A stretch of DNA of 64,000 nucleotides from Macrotis lagotis (GCF_037893015.1 NC_133660.1:282039067-282103066); one strand, 5' to 3'; shown: positions 10,851 to 21,192, numbered from the stretch's first letter. Translations and numbers: made by a program. Notes: generated from the letters alone by a model not told the origin.

Positions 10851-11524
10851 TTCCTCAGCCCAAGACTAATTTACAGCACTTCCAAGGCTTTGGGGACTTT
10901 GGGGGGGGAGACACCCCACTGGGACCCTCCAAGGTATTATGCTCTCTTGTCTGTGCTTTGATATGTAGATGCGCCCCCCCCAATTCCCTCTGCCCTGGAA
11001 CTATAAGGAGGGATCTAACTTGGCTACTTAGTATGGAAGTCCAAACTGCAACCTGGACCTGAGTGTAGACTAGCAGCAGAGTCCTACCCTGAGGGAGAGC
11101 AGAGAACTCTCTGCAGACTTCCCTTATGGTCTCTGGGGGTACAGGCTGCTTTCTCCAGATTCTTGCTGCAGATTCTGTGGCCAGTACTCCCTCACTCCAC
11201 ACTCATTCTGGTGTAGCAGAATTCTCTCCCTGCTCCTTCAAGCTGTTGTGGGTGATCTCTGGGCTGGGCTGGGCTAGGCTGTGCTGCACTGCGGCCATGG
11301 CTTTTTTTCAACCCCACTTTTTCCCAACCCCCAGTCCTGGTGAAACACACTTTTCCCATGGAACTTCTAAGTTATCTTGGACTGGGAAATTTTATCACTC
11401 AGTCTTTCTGTGGGTTCTGCCCCTCTAAATTTTGGCTAGAGTCATAATTTGTTGGCTTTTGGAGTTTGGGGGGAAGGAGTTCCCAGGAAATGCTGCCTTC
11501 ACACTGCCATCTTGGCTCCATCCC
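10851..11524 (-). promoter_or_regulatory. L1-type 5'UTR / internal promoter of inner element
   Basis: This stretch lies between the ORF1 ATG and the element start. It is GC-richer than the ORF and has the YY1-like motif near the start, which positions L1 initiation in other mammals. It is homologous in blocks to 12,166-12,960. Activity is unknown. Confidence 0.5.
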
Positions 11525-12165
11525 TTAAATTATTTCTTGAAAAATGAAGCCTAGGCTATTTTCCTGGTCATGACTTTCAAGTAGTTCAGTAATTTAAAAA
11601 TTACCTCTCCTGGATCTGTTTTCTAGGTCAGTTGTTTTTCTAACGAGATATTTCACATTTTCTTCCACTTTTTCTTTCTTTTGGTATTGTTTTATTGTTT
11701 CTTGATTTCTCACAAAGTCATCAGTTTCCTTCAGCTCCATTTTATATTTGAAGGAGTTATTTTCTTCAGAGAGCTTTTTTATCTCCTTTTCCATCTGACC
11801 AGTTCTACTTTTTAAGGCATTCTCCTCATTTACCTTTTGAGTTGCTCTTTCCATTTGGCCTAAATTGGTTTTTAACATGTTATTTTCTTCAGTATTTTTT
11901 GGTATTTCTTTCACCAGGCTGCTGACTTGGTTTCCATGATTTACCTGCATCTCTCTCATTTCTTTTCCCTATTTTTCCTCTACTTCCTTTACTAGTTTTT
12001 CAAAGTCTTTTTTGAGCTCTTCTATTGACTGAGCCCATTTCCTATTTCTCTTGCAGGCTTTGGATACAGAAGCTTCAATTTTGTCATCTGAATGTATATT
12101 TTGATCCTCCATGGGACCAAAGTAAATTTATATAATCAGGTTCTTCTTTTCTGTTGTTTGCTCAT
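11525..12165 (-). pseudogene. L1/HAL1 ORF1p N-terminal half, remnant
   Basis: From the ATG at 12,165 a K/E-rich leader is followed by a long heptad-like coiled coil. An uninterrupted 121-codon stretch covers 11,594-11,959, with leucines and isoleucines at repeating spacing ('LGQMERATQKVNEENALK', then 'MEKEIKKLSEENNSF'). It ends in 'TTDLENRSRRGNF', at the border of the RRM-like domain. A stop near 11,970 and the truncation at 11,525 disable it. Confidence 0.75.
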
Positions 12166-12960
12166 TTCTTCAGTCTATGACTGATTTACCAGACTTCCAA
12201 GGCTTTGGGGGATTTTGGAACACCCTCACAGGGACCTTAATTCCTCCAAGGTCTTATGAGAGGCTCTGACTAATCTTTTGCCTGTGCTCTGGTCTATAGA
12301 TGACTACAGGCCTTCACCTCTGCCCTAGAGCTGTGAGGAGGGTCCCTGCTCTTCTATGGTGGTATGGGAATTCAGACTGCAACGTGGATCTGACTGTGGG
12401 CAACCAGCAGAGTCCTGCCCCAGGGATAGCAGCGAGACCTCTGCAGTCTCCCCCAACCCCCTTACCATCTGTGGGCTGAGTGCTCTGGAAGTTCTGGGTG
12501 GCTCTACTGATTTCTGCCACAGGTTCCCACCACAAGGCTGCTCTGAGGCTACTCACTCTAGTGTAGCAGAATTCTCTCACCCCCACCCCCTTCAAGCTGT
12601 CTCTAGTGATCTCTGGGCCAAGAAGTCTAGAAACTGCCCCCAGGGACCCAGGAACCCCCAGGGAGTCAGGCACACAGGGGTTGTTCTTGGTAGGCTGAAG
12701 CAGGTTTGCTCCTGCTGGGCTGTGTTGCAGTGCTGCTGTGCTACTATGCTGTGGCTCTTTCCAACCCCACATCTGGTGAAACAGACCTTATCTGTGGATT
12801 TTCTAAGTTGTCTTGGACTGGGAAATTGTATCACTCAGTCTTTCTGTGGGTTCTGCCTCTCTAAATTTTGGCTAGAATCATAATTTGAAGGCTTTTGGAG
12901 TTTTTAGGAGGAAGAGTTTCTGGGAATTCCTGCCCTCATGCCACCATCTTGGCTCTGCCC
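11525..12960 (-). mobile_element. Outer nested HAL1/L1-type element, 5' part
   Basis: The 5' end is at 12,960, with CCAAGATGG at 12,944-12,952. The 5'UTR is ~795 bp, the ORF1 ATG is at 12,165, and ORF1 is cut at 11,525, where the inner element landed. It is flanked on the right by the TSD copy at 12,961-12,975. Only ~100 bp of it remain beyond the inner insertion, so its 3' half is missing although its 5' end is intact. That is the reverse of usual L1 truncation. Confidence 0.65.
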
Positions 12961-12975
12961 ATTTCTGTGTAATAC

Positions 12976-14350
12976 AGTTTGAAATCTGGTATTGCTAGGC
13001 CACTTTCCTATATATTTTTTTTCATTGATTCCCTAGGTATTCTTGATATTTTGTTCTTCTAGATGAATTATCATTTTTCTAACTATATAAATTTTTTTTA
13101 TCAGTTTGATTGTTATGGCATTTGTAAGGAATGTGGGATATTTGGTTTCCACAAGGATGTGAGAGGAGATTGTTAGCTTACATTACAAAGACTGGGGTCT
13201 GCCTGTATTTGTGCCTAAGGGCAGGTATATGAGTGTAAGACAAAAGAATTAGCCCCAACCTGATCAAGACCTGAGATTAGATCAGGCCTGCCCTATCTAG
13301 TTCTGAGTTGACCCAGGGTCTGTGTCCTTGTCTTTTTTTGCCTGCTCAAAAAGGTTCATGCATACCACTGTTCACTCCTCTGTGCGCATTAGAATAATGA
13401 GTAGGGTGGAGAAAACATGGGGTGAAGATATCTCTGCATGAGACTGCAGAGGTCTTGCTGCTATCCCTGGGGAAAGACTTGGCTGTTTGCTCACACTCAG
13501 ATCCAGATTGCAGTCTGAGCCCCCAGCCCACCATAGCAGAGCAGGGACTCTCTTCAAAGCTCCAGGGCAGAGGGAAAGTCATCCATAGAGCACAGGTAAG
13601 AGAGCAGTCAGAGCCTCTCATAAGACCTTGGAGGAATTCGGTCCTTGTGAGGGTGTCCCAACCCCCCCCCCCCCAACCAAAGCCTTGGAAATGATTCCAA
13701 GAGTGAGCATCCTCAGAGCAGTCTTGTGGTGGGAACCTGTGGCAGGAATCATGATTCAATTATGACCCTGGCCAATGGTTGGCATGAAGGGTGGGGAACA
13801 AGCCTTTCAAACTGCATATAAGACTCAGCAGTGTTGTAATTTAGGGCCCCCTTTCCTTAAGAGGGGAGGTCGTTCTTTGCAAAGATGTATTAATCAAAGC
13901 CATTTTAATCACTCTGGACTAAGTATTCATAGTGATGAGCCATTGATAATAGCATTGAATAAGTAAATTAATTTAGTAGAATTGTCATTTTTTAATCTAT
14001 TGGCTCAGTCTAACTATGAACAATGGATATTTTGCCAATTGTTCAGATATGTCTTCATCTGTGTGAAATGTGTTTTGTTCATATAGTTCCCAGGTTTGAC
14101 TTGGAAGACAAATACTCAAATATTTAATACAGTCTGTGGCTATTTTAAATGGAATTTCTCTTTGTATCTTACTGCTGGACTTATTTGCTAAAAAACAGAA
14201 ATTCTAACAATTTATTTGGGTTTATTTTATATCCTGGAACTCTGCTAGAATTTGTAATAGTTTCAGTTGATTTTAGTTGATCTTTAAGATTTTGTAAGTA
14301 TATGGTATACATTGTATTGTCTGTAAAGAGTAATAATTTTTCAGTGGCCC
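12976..14350 (-). mobile_element. Old minus-strand L1, right part (ORF2 region)
   Basis: This continues the L1 interrupted at 8,313: 'agtttgaaatctggtattgc' at 12,975, then 'gaattatcatttttct', 'cattgaataagtaaatt' (13,953), 'ctatggctcag'-like at about 14,000, and 'tatcctggaactctgctag' (about 14,232). These are in the same order as the complement of a mammalian L1 ORF2 3' half. The composite insert 13,122-13,950 splits it. Confidence 0.65.
13122..13950 (+). mobile_element. Composite insertion: LTR-like flanks around L1 5'UTR modules
   Basis: 829 bp split the old L1. The flanks 'ggcat' (13,117-13,121) and 'agcat' (13,951-13,955) match at 4 of 5, and L1 reads through without loss when the segment is removed. 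The outer parts (13,122-13,425 and 13,753-13,950) are not L1. The right one has a TATA-like 'catataaga' near 13,817. The centre is plus-strand L1 5'UTR: 13,442-13,696 matches the complement of about 12,200-12,455, and 13,697-13,752 matches the complement of about 12,510-12,565. The two blocks are in swapped order. A C13-14 run lies near 13,666-13,678. Confidence 0.5.
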
Positions 14351-15535
14351 CAAGATCTGTGTTAGAGAAACAGAAACACAAAAGGAAAAGTAGGGAAGGT
14401 TTGGGTCTCTAGTATCATTTGAGTCTGGGTTCTACACTCCAGAGCCTAAAGGGCCCAGGCATTATGATGAGACATTGAAAGACCCTTTCTACCTCTCCCC
14501 CCTAATTGGAGTCACCATTGTCTTCTTGGGACCTACCTCCCAGAGTTCCATCTGCCAATTGGAAACTATCCTTTCTTCCTCTTATGGTGCCCTGCATCAT
14601 CAACTTTTCTGAATTAATGTTCAATAAGGGAGACCCCACTCAGTGATGAGTCACATGTGACTGGAAGGAGGCAGAAGATATCTCTCCATGATTCCATTTC
14701 CACATGGCTCTGAAAGGATAGGCACAAGATAACTGTGTGTGTTCTGAGTGGGTGAACCTTGAAAAAAGGGGAGGAGGGAATGTGGGCTTCAAATTCTAGG
14801 TCAACAATTTTAACCCTGGAAAACTTCTAGAATGTAAGACACCAGTGAAACAGTTCTCAACCTCAAGGAGCTTATATTCTACTGATTGGGGTGGGGGGAG
14901 GAGATGATATAAATGGTGGGAGCATTATTTATTGGCTAGGTCAGGGATGGCTTTGATAAGAGGCAGTATTTGAACTGTGTTGAAGAAAAATTATTAAAAG
15001 GATTTGAGCTATAATTCTGAAATGACCATAATGTCCTGTTCTTCCATCTTTCCCTGGTATCTTGCTGCTATGAAAGCCATTCTTGTCATCACCCAACCCT
15101 CCCATCCCTCTACCCATCTTGCTTTCCCAAGCCATCACCTCTGCTCTGGTTTGCTCTGTTCCCTTTAGATCTGACCCTTTAGACAACCAATTCAAATTTA
15201 CTTTATCTTAAGTGCCAAAGAATCCCCTTATGCTACTGCTATTCTTCCCTTTCCAGATGCTGACAAATACAGGAAGACCACTGCCATCTACCTTCTTGGG
15301 TCCTACACCTCAATGCTGAGTCCTGAAAAAGAAGTCTCACAATGGTCATGACTGAGTCTTCAGCTTCAATTGGGTCCTCACTACTGAACAATAAGGCTTT
15401 CCCCTTTCCCAGACCAACTGTGATCTGGAGGAGGATCCTGCAAAGGAAACAGAGGGGCTAAATCCTAAAGAGAAGAGAAGATCAAGGTGGAGAGTGATGG
15501 ACAATGTCAAAGTCAACAGAGAGGTGAAGCAAAAT
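14351..15535. other. Unique sequence, no gene seen
   Basis: Nothing coding is supported. Around 14,862-14,893 'ctcaaggagcttatattctac' is the kind of word found in old mammal-wide repeats, but I cannot name the family. Confidence 0.45.
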
Positions 15536-15539
15536 GAGG

Positions 15540-15665
15540 ATGGGAGCAGCATTGACCTTGGAGTCAGGAGAACCTGAGTTCAAATCCAGCCTCAGACACT
15601 TAATACTTGCATAGTTCTGTGACCTTGGGCTAGTCACTTCATTGCATTGCCTTGTCAAAAAAAAA
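15540..15665 (+). mobile_element. A-type CORE-SINE, 5'-truncated
   Basis: It starts in the tRNA-like part ('gcattgaccttggagtcagg'), lacks the 'ggctaggtgg' head, and ends in an A-rich tail. It sits directly upstream of a second copy. Confidence 0.7.
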
Positions 15666-15682
15666 ATCAAAAAAAGAGAAAA

Positions 15683-15842
15683 GGGGGTGGCTAGGTGGCT
15701 CAGTGGATAGAGCACTGGCCCTGGAGTCAGGAGTACCTGAGTTCAAATCTGGCCTCAGACACTTCATGCTTCATAATTACCTAGCTGTGTGGCCTTGGGC
15801 AAGCCATTTAACCCCATTGCCTTGCAAAAAAAAAAAAAAACC
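15683..15842 (+). mobile_element. A-type CORE-SINE, full length
   Basis: Head 'gggggtggctaggtggctca' through 'ccattgccttgc' plus poly-A. It carries a small duplication 'cttcatgcttcat' in the middle. It inserted into or next to the A-tail of the preceding SINE. Confidence 0.85.
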
Positions 15843-15889
15843 AAAAAAAACCCCTAAAACCAAAAACCTTAAAAAAAAAGGAAAATAAG

Positions 15890-16380
15890 TGAGGGCTAGA
15901 GATGCCAGAGAGGAGAAGCTGCTGGAGGAGGTAGGATAATGTAAAATTACTTTTGCAGGTAGAGGGGCTGGCTTTGGTCAGGAGTAAGATCACTTCATCC
16001 TGGGACATGGGGATGGGGGGGGGGGGGTTAAAGGAGGAGAGAAGTGCAGAAGGCATTCCAGGGATGGAAGAAGAGGAAGAAGAGAGAAGAATGAGGCAAG
16101 AAGCTCAACTGAGAGAGTGGGGAGGGGGGCCTTAGGGAATTTGAGGAGGGATGAAAAGGTCTGGGAGAGCAGCTGTGTAGAGTGGGAGAGGGAGTGAATT
16201 AGGGAGACAGATTAGGACAGAGGCTATTCCAGACCCAAACTTCCTCCTCTCCCCTCCCCCCCTTTTCCCTTCATCCTGTCTTTCTCCAATCCCCCTTATC
16301 TCTCCTTCCCTCCCTCTCAGCAAAGGGACTTCCCTCTTACTTTGATTAATGAGCTTCCTTCCCAGCTCCCCTCTTTAAAT
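15890..16380. other. Purine-rich tract, unassigned
   Basis: Strongly G/A-rich on the plus strand (GAGGAAGA-type runs) to about 16,220, then pyrimidine-rich. A G13 run lies at 16,015-16,027. It resembles antisense L2 ORF sequence in composition only. No gene. Confidence 0.35.
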
Positions 16381-16382
16381 CA

Positions 16383-16408
16383 CCCCCCCCCCCCCCCCCC
16401 CCCCCCCC
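16383..16408. repeat. Poly-C homopolymer, 26 nt
   Basis: Uninterrupted C run, the longest of several C/G homopolymers in the window. The length is likely to be uncertain in assembly. Confidence 0.95.
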
Positions 16409-16409
16409 G

Positions 16410-18040
16410 TGTCATCCTTCCCAATGAGTCATTCTTTTTGGTTTGCTCCATTGTACTTTTGAGGACAGTTAGTCCTTGAGCCAGTCCTGCCCAGCCCCAC
16501 ACCCAGTCTCTAGGCCTTCTTTCTTTAGTTTTTCCATTCTGTCTCTCAAACCACAGTATTTCTTCAAGCTGGACCATGTGGGCAGGTGCTGCTGGGGCCT
16601 TTGTACAGTGGCCCAGACCAGGCCTCTCCTTCCAGGGCCTCGGGTCCTTGCCATTCCCCTTCCCCAGGGCCTCTCCCCTCTGCTTCTGAACTCAGACTCA
16701 ATTCCCACCCAGACTTCTGGGACTCTAAGTGCTGGACTTTGGCCAGAGCCTTTCTCCCACAATTGCAGGGGACCATAGCACTCCACCCCACTGCTCCCTG
16801 CAGCTGGGCCAAGGCTTGGAGTGGGCAGGTCTCAGGCCTTGTTTCCTAGAATGTTCCAGTGGCCTGGTCAGGAATCCCCCAAGGTCTTTGTCTCCTGAGA
16901 CAGGCCCAGGCAAGGACAATCCCTCTGGGGCCGTCCGTCATGGACAGGGAACACAGAATCACTCTCCTATAGCCATGGTCTCCAGGAAGATTCCATTCTG
17001 CTACAACAGGGCACTGCCCGGTTCAGATAGGGAGCCCCAGGGCACTTTCCATCCCCAACCCTCCCTCCAAGGCTCCAAGGACTATTGCCCGCCCTCTGTC
17101 CTCTGGTCTGCTTTAGAGGCTGCCTGCCACTGAGGAGGAGCATAATAGAGTCTGCCTTTGTAAGTGGCTATTGCAATAGCTCCGGTTTTGACCCTAGTCA
17201 AGAATTCAACTGTTGATCTCCAGAATTTGCCCTAATAAGGGACCAATGGTCTTAGGACAACTTATGCTAGTCCCCAGGGTTGGTCTGAAGAAAGAGCAAA
17301 CAGCAGTTAGGTTACCATACAGGGTTTTTCAGTTCTTCTAAGCTCTGGGGCCAACAGCATATGCATTGGCTGGGGGGAGGGGGTCCGGCTAGGAATCACC
17401 ACCCCCCACCCCTACCTAGAATGACATTTTGGCAAACATATCTATAGGAAGTAGACAAAGGGCCATCGAGTTATTGACAGCAATCAAGGAGATGTCACAG
17501 CAAACATAATTTTCTTTCTTTCTTCCTTATGTCACATTGTTGGGGATAGCGAGGGGAAGTGGCAGGGGAAGGATGCCTATTTTGACTCAGGCTGAGATAC
17601 AGATTTCCATAACCTGGGAGACTCTCTCCCCTTTCCAGGGTGATATAATGGGGCTCTATGGTTGTTATCAGAAAGATAATCGGGCAAATCTCTTGTTTTC
17701 AAGGAGGAAGCTGACATCTTTACAATTAGACTTAGAATTGTTATTATTAGATAGAGAGAAGTAGACTTGGCTCGGAGGAGGGCACATTTGCAGGGAGTTT
17801 TTTTTTTGGGGGGGGGAGTCAATAGGATCCTATACCTGACTTGGAGAGTGAGGAGAGCCAGAGTAAAGCCAGGGAGATGGTAGGATGCAAACCTAGGTGA
17901 CTCTAAGATTGATTGGGCTTACAAAGAAAATGGAGAAGGAGAAGGAAGTGTGGCTTTAAAGGGAAAGAATGAGTTCTGTTCTCAATTGTTGGGTGGGGAG
18001 AATCTGGAGAGAATTCTTTTTATAGCCTGGTTGAATAGTT
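16410..18040. other. Unique GC-moderate sequence, no gene seen
   Basis: Open frames of 80-134 codons overlap on both strands at 16,476-17,133, but none is conserved-looking or bounded by good splice sites that I can argue for. Short T9/G9 runs lie near 17,800-17,817. Confidence 0.45.
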
Positions 18041-18044
18041 AATG

Positions 18045-18290
18045 GTGCTGTCATTTCAGATATGTCTGATTCTTCATGACCCCATTTGGAATTTTCTTGG
18101 CAGAGATACTGGAGAGGTTTACCATTTCCTTGTCCAGCTTATTTGACAGATGAGGAGACTGAAGCAAAGAGGGCTAAGTGACTTGCCCAAGGTTACGCAG
18201 CTAGAAAGTGTCTGAGGCTGGATGTGAACCCAGGATGATGTGTTCCTTACCCCAGCCCTGGTACTCTGTGCACTTGGGCACAATTTAGCT
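18045..18290 (-). mobile_element. C-type CORE-SINE
   Basis: Complement of the C-type body ('catgaccccatttggaattttcttgg') through 'ggctaagtgacttgcccaag' toward an eroded head. Confidence 0.75.
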
Positions 18291-19053
18291 CATATCTTCC
18301 CACAAATCTCTCCCCCATTTAAAACCCTACTCTACTGACTTGTTTTGATTTTTTATTCCTACTTCCTCAAGCCATCCTTCTCTACCTCTCCTCCATTTTT
18401 TAGCCAGACTCCTATCATAGGCTCCAATCTTTCACTTCCCACACACTTCCCAACTCTTTCCAAGACCATCAGGTCACTACAACTGTGCTCTCCAGGTTTA
18501 CCAATGACATGACTTTTTGTTTTGGTTCGGTTTGAGTTTTTTGCTAACCTCAAGGGTCTTTGTCTGGTAGTTGTCCTTGTCTTCATTTCTGTGTCTGGCA
18601 CTGTGGAATACCTTCCTCCTTGATGCTTCCATTGCCCTAATTCAGCATCCATGTCTCCTTATCCCCTACACATAGGTAAATTTGATCCAGAACTTGTCCC
18701 AGGCCCTCTTCTCTCATGATGTTCTCACCAGTTCCCATGGATTCAGGCATCCTTTCTATGCAGGTAGTATGTCCAAACATGACCTCCCACAACTGCCTCA
18801 CTCATAGTTCCAATTGGATGCCCATAGACATCTTAAACTCAGTGGATGTTGAGTTCCTTTTAAATTCACCCTTCTTCCTACTTTCCTGTTTCTCTTATAG
18901 GCCCAAATGATCTTAGAGACACCTAAGTGTGTAATCTACCTTTCATCCCTGTCTTTATTTTCATTCAGTCTGTGTCCCCTTCAACTGCCAGGTGCCAACC
19001 ACCCTTGTTCAAGCCTTTATCATTTCCTGGCTGATCTATTGAAATAGCTTCTT

Positions 19054-19149
19054 TTTTTTGGAAGGGAGAATTTTTTTTAATATTATTTTATTTTATTTTT
19101 CCAATTCCATGTGAAGTTAGTTTCCAACACACATCATTTTTTTTTTTGC
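19054..19149 (-). mobile_element. L1 3' terminus inserted in L2
   Basis: T-rich start, then 'ttatttttccaattccatg' and 'gttagtttccaacacac', the complement of an L1 end. About 95 bp only. The target word 'aatagcttctt' (19,043-19,053) recurs as 'aataacttctt' (19,150-19,160). Confidence 0.65.
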
Positions 19150-19160
19150 AATAACTTCTT

Positions 19161-19369
19161 TTTTTGTTTGTTTTTTTCTAGGCAATGGGGTTAAGTGACT
19201 TGTCCAAGGTCACATAGCTATTGCATGTGTCTGAGGCCAAATTTGAACTCAGATCCTCCTGACTCCAGGGCTGGTGCTCTATCCACTGTGCCATCTGAGA
19301 CCGGATTTGAACCCAGGTACTCCTGACTCCAGGGCCGGGGCTTTATCCACTGTGCCACCTAGCCGCCCC
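19161..19369 (-). mobile_element. A-type CORE-SINE with duplicated 5' head
   Basis: Read on the minus strand, a normal head and B-box-like segment from 19,369 to about 19,295 is followed by a second head and B-box segment ('tggcacagtggatagag') from about 19,294. Only then does the usual 3' part follow. It is flanked by 'aataacttctt' (19,150-19,160) and 'aatagtttctt' (19,372-19,382). Confidence 0.8.
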
Positions 19370-19600
19370 ACAATAGTTTCTTAATTGACCTTCCTGCATC
19401 CAGAGTTTCTCCTTTCCAGCCCACCATCCACATAGCAGCCCAAGGGATAGTCCTAAAATAAAGGTCACTACCCTGCTCCAGGAGCTTCTTCAGGTCCCCA
19501 TTGCCTCTAGAGTAAAAAGCAAATTCCTCTGTCATTCAAATCTTTCACAATTTGAAATTTCACAAATTCACTTTATCTTAGACCTCTCTTATTTGTTTCT

Positions 19601-20250
19601 TTTCTTATCTTTTATCTTCTCTATTGTGAATGTAAACATACAAAAGCATTTCCTCTTCACCAATAAACAAGAGGATTGTATATGAACCATGAGTTTTTAC
19701 TTTATACCTCTTGGTTTTAAAAAATTTCATGTTACTTTTGAAGTTATCCTACTGGTCTGTACTTTCTTCTATTCTCTTAGATGCGTTTTTAAAAATCTCA
19801 GTGGTGTTCCTCTTTTCTTTAGCATCATTATTGAGAATCCCTTTCCTGTCCCCTAGTGAAAAACCCTGAAAGAATAAATAAGTCAAATTTTTCTTATAAA
19901 TAAGTGTAGTCAGACAAAATAAATCGACATAGTGGCCAAGTCCAAAAATGGATGTCTCATTCTGTACCAGCACCTTTCTGATAAGAGGTTGAGTAGCATT
20001 TATCATAGGTTCTCTGATGATCTGGTTGTGACTTCCTGGTACCTGAGCTCAGGACCCTTGGAAATACCATTGTTCAGGTCCATTGCCCTCACTCATCCTC
20101 TTGGGAAGTGGCCCCCTTCTTTACAGGTACTACAGCCACATCTGATAGAGATCCAGGGAAGACTATCCTTGTCATAAAGTACCAGGCCCTGTCCAATGCT
20201 CCAGCATTGATGGAAATATACTACAATGGAAATATATTTTGCAAAATTTC
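19601..20250. other. Unassigned, AT-rich
   Basis: No gene is seen. Words such as 'caaaagcatttcctcttcacc' hint at an old LINE end, but I cannot place it. Confidence 0.35.
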
Positions 20251-20254
20251 ACAT

Positions 20255-20960
20255 GTATAATTTATTTTATTCTCCAATTACATACAATGACAGTTTCCAA
20301 TATTCATATTTTTCTCCTCCTTTTAAAATTTTTTCCCAATCACATGCAAAGGTAGTTTTCAATATTTATTCATTTGCAAGCTTATGAGTTCCACATTTTT
20401 CTACCACCTTTCCTTGCCTACTCCCTTCCCATGGCAATGAATAGCCTGGTATAAGTTGTAGTTGTACAGTTGTGTTTAACATGTTTCCATATTAGTCGTG
20501 TTGTGAAAGAGAAATTAGAACTAAGGGAAAAGAAAACCATGAGAAAGAAAGGAAAAAAAACCAAAGAAATTTTAAAAAGTGAATATAGTATAGCTCTGCC
20601 TTCAGACTCCAAAGTTGTTTTTTTTTCTGGATATGAATGTCATTTTCCTTAAAAGGTCTCTCAGGATTGTCCTTGATCACTGACTTGCTGAGAAGAGCTG
20701 CAATCATCATAGTGGATCATCTCACAACATTGCCATTAATGTGTACAATGTTTTCCTGGTTCTGTCCACTTCATTCAGCATCAGTTCATTCAAGTCTTTC
20801 CAGGCTTTTCTGAAGTCTGACCACTCCTGATTTCTTACAGAACAATAGGAGACCATCACATTCATATACTTATTCAGACATTCCCAAACTGATGAGTATT
20901 CCCCTTAATTTACTACAAATATTTTTTGTACATATGAGTCTTTCCCCCCCTTTTTTTATC
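20255..20960 (-). mobile_element. L1 3'UTR, antisense copy
   Basis: In order on the plus strand: terminus 'tattctccaattacataca', 'caatatttattcatttgcaagc', 'gtgttgtgaaagagaaatt', 'gtgtacaatgttttcctggt' and 'gcatcagttcattcaagtc'. 5'-truncated. Confidence 0.75.
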
Positions 20961-21048
20961 ATATGTATAACTGATATATTATTCGTCTTCTCAATAGATG
21001 AGGGAGGGGCAAGAAAGAGGGAGAATTTGGAATTAAAAAATGTTTAAA
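20961..21048 (+). mobile_element. L1-type 3' tail, plus strand
   Basis: 'gatatattattcgtcttctcaat', then a G/A-rich stretch and 'gagaatttggaattaaaaaatg'. It is similar to 53,310-53,460. Confidence 0.45.
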
Positions 21049-21050
21049 TG

Positions 21051-21192
21051 GGGACAGCTAGGTGGCATAGTGGATAGAGTACCAGCCCTGGAGTCAGGAG
21101 TACCTGAGTTCAAATCCAGCCTCAGACACTTAATAATTGCCTAGCTCGGTGACCTTGGCAAGTCACTTAACCCCGTTGTCTTAAATTACAAA
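21051..21192 (+). mobile_element. A-type CORE-SINE
   Basis: Full-length plus-strand copy. It is flanked by related words 'aaaaatgtttaaatg' (ending 21,050) and 'aaaatggttaaatg' (about 21,195-21,208). Confidence 0.85.

Larger units (their letters stand above)
8426..11524 (-). mobile_element. HAL1-like element (L1-type ORF1, no ORF2), inner insertion
   Basis: About 3.1 kb on the minus strand. It is flanked by the 11-bp repeat 'ttaaattattt' at 8,415-8,425 and 11,525-11,535. The 5' end is at 11,524, with the YY1-like CCAAGATGG 8-16 bases in (11,508-11,516). It has a ~674-bp 5'UTR, a decayed ORF1 (about 9,800-10,850), then ~1.4 kb of pyrimidine-rich (plus strand) 3' region with L1-3'UTR-like words near 9,050. 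There is no trace of ORF2. An ORF1-only L1 derivative with target duplications is the definition of HAL1 (half-L1), a group known from opossum and other mammals. I infer family membership from structure. Confidence 0.65.
18395..19600 (+). mobile_element. L2 LINE fragment (ORF2 end and 3' region)
   Basis: Pyrimidine-rich L2 words occur in order: 'caactgtgctctccaggtttacc' (about 18,480), 'cccatggattcaggcatcctttctatgcag' region (about 18,733-18,763), 'cttaaactcagtggatg' (about 18,832), 'ctggctgatctattg' (about 19,028), 'taccctgctccagg' (about 19,470) and 'ccattgcctctagagtaaa' (about 19,498). The L1 tail and SINE at 19,054-19,369 interrupt it. Diverged, with no open reading frame left. Confidence 0.6.

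Noticed and set aside
12314..12883. Overlapping 150-175-codon frames on both strands
   Set aside because: They lie in the L1-type 5'UTR; neither is homologous to a protein that I can recognise.
15683..15842. tRNA genes within SINE heads
   Set aside because: A- and B-box-like motifs are present, but the cloverleaf is degenerate and the units end in SINE tails.
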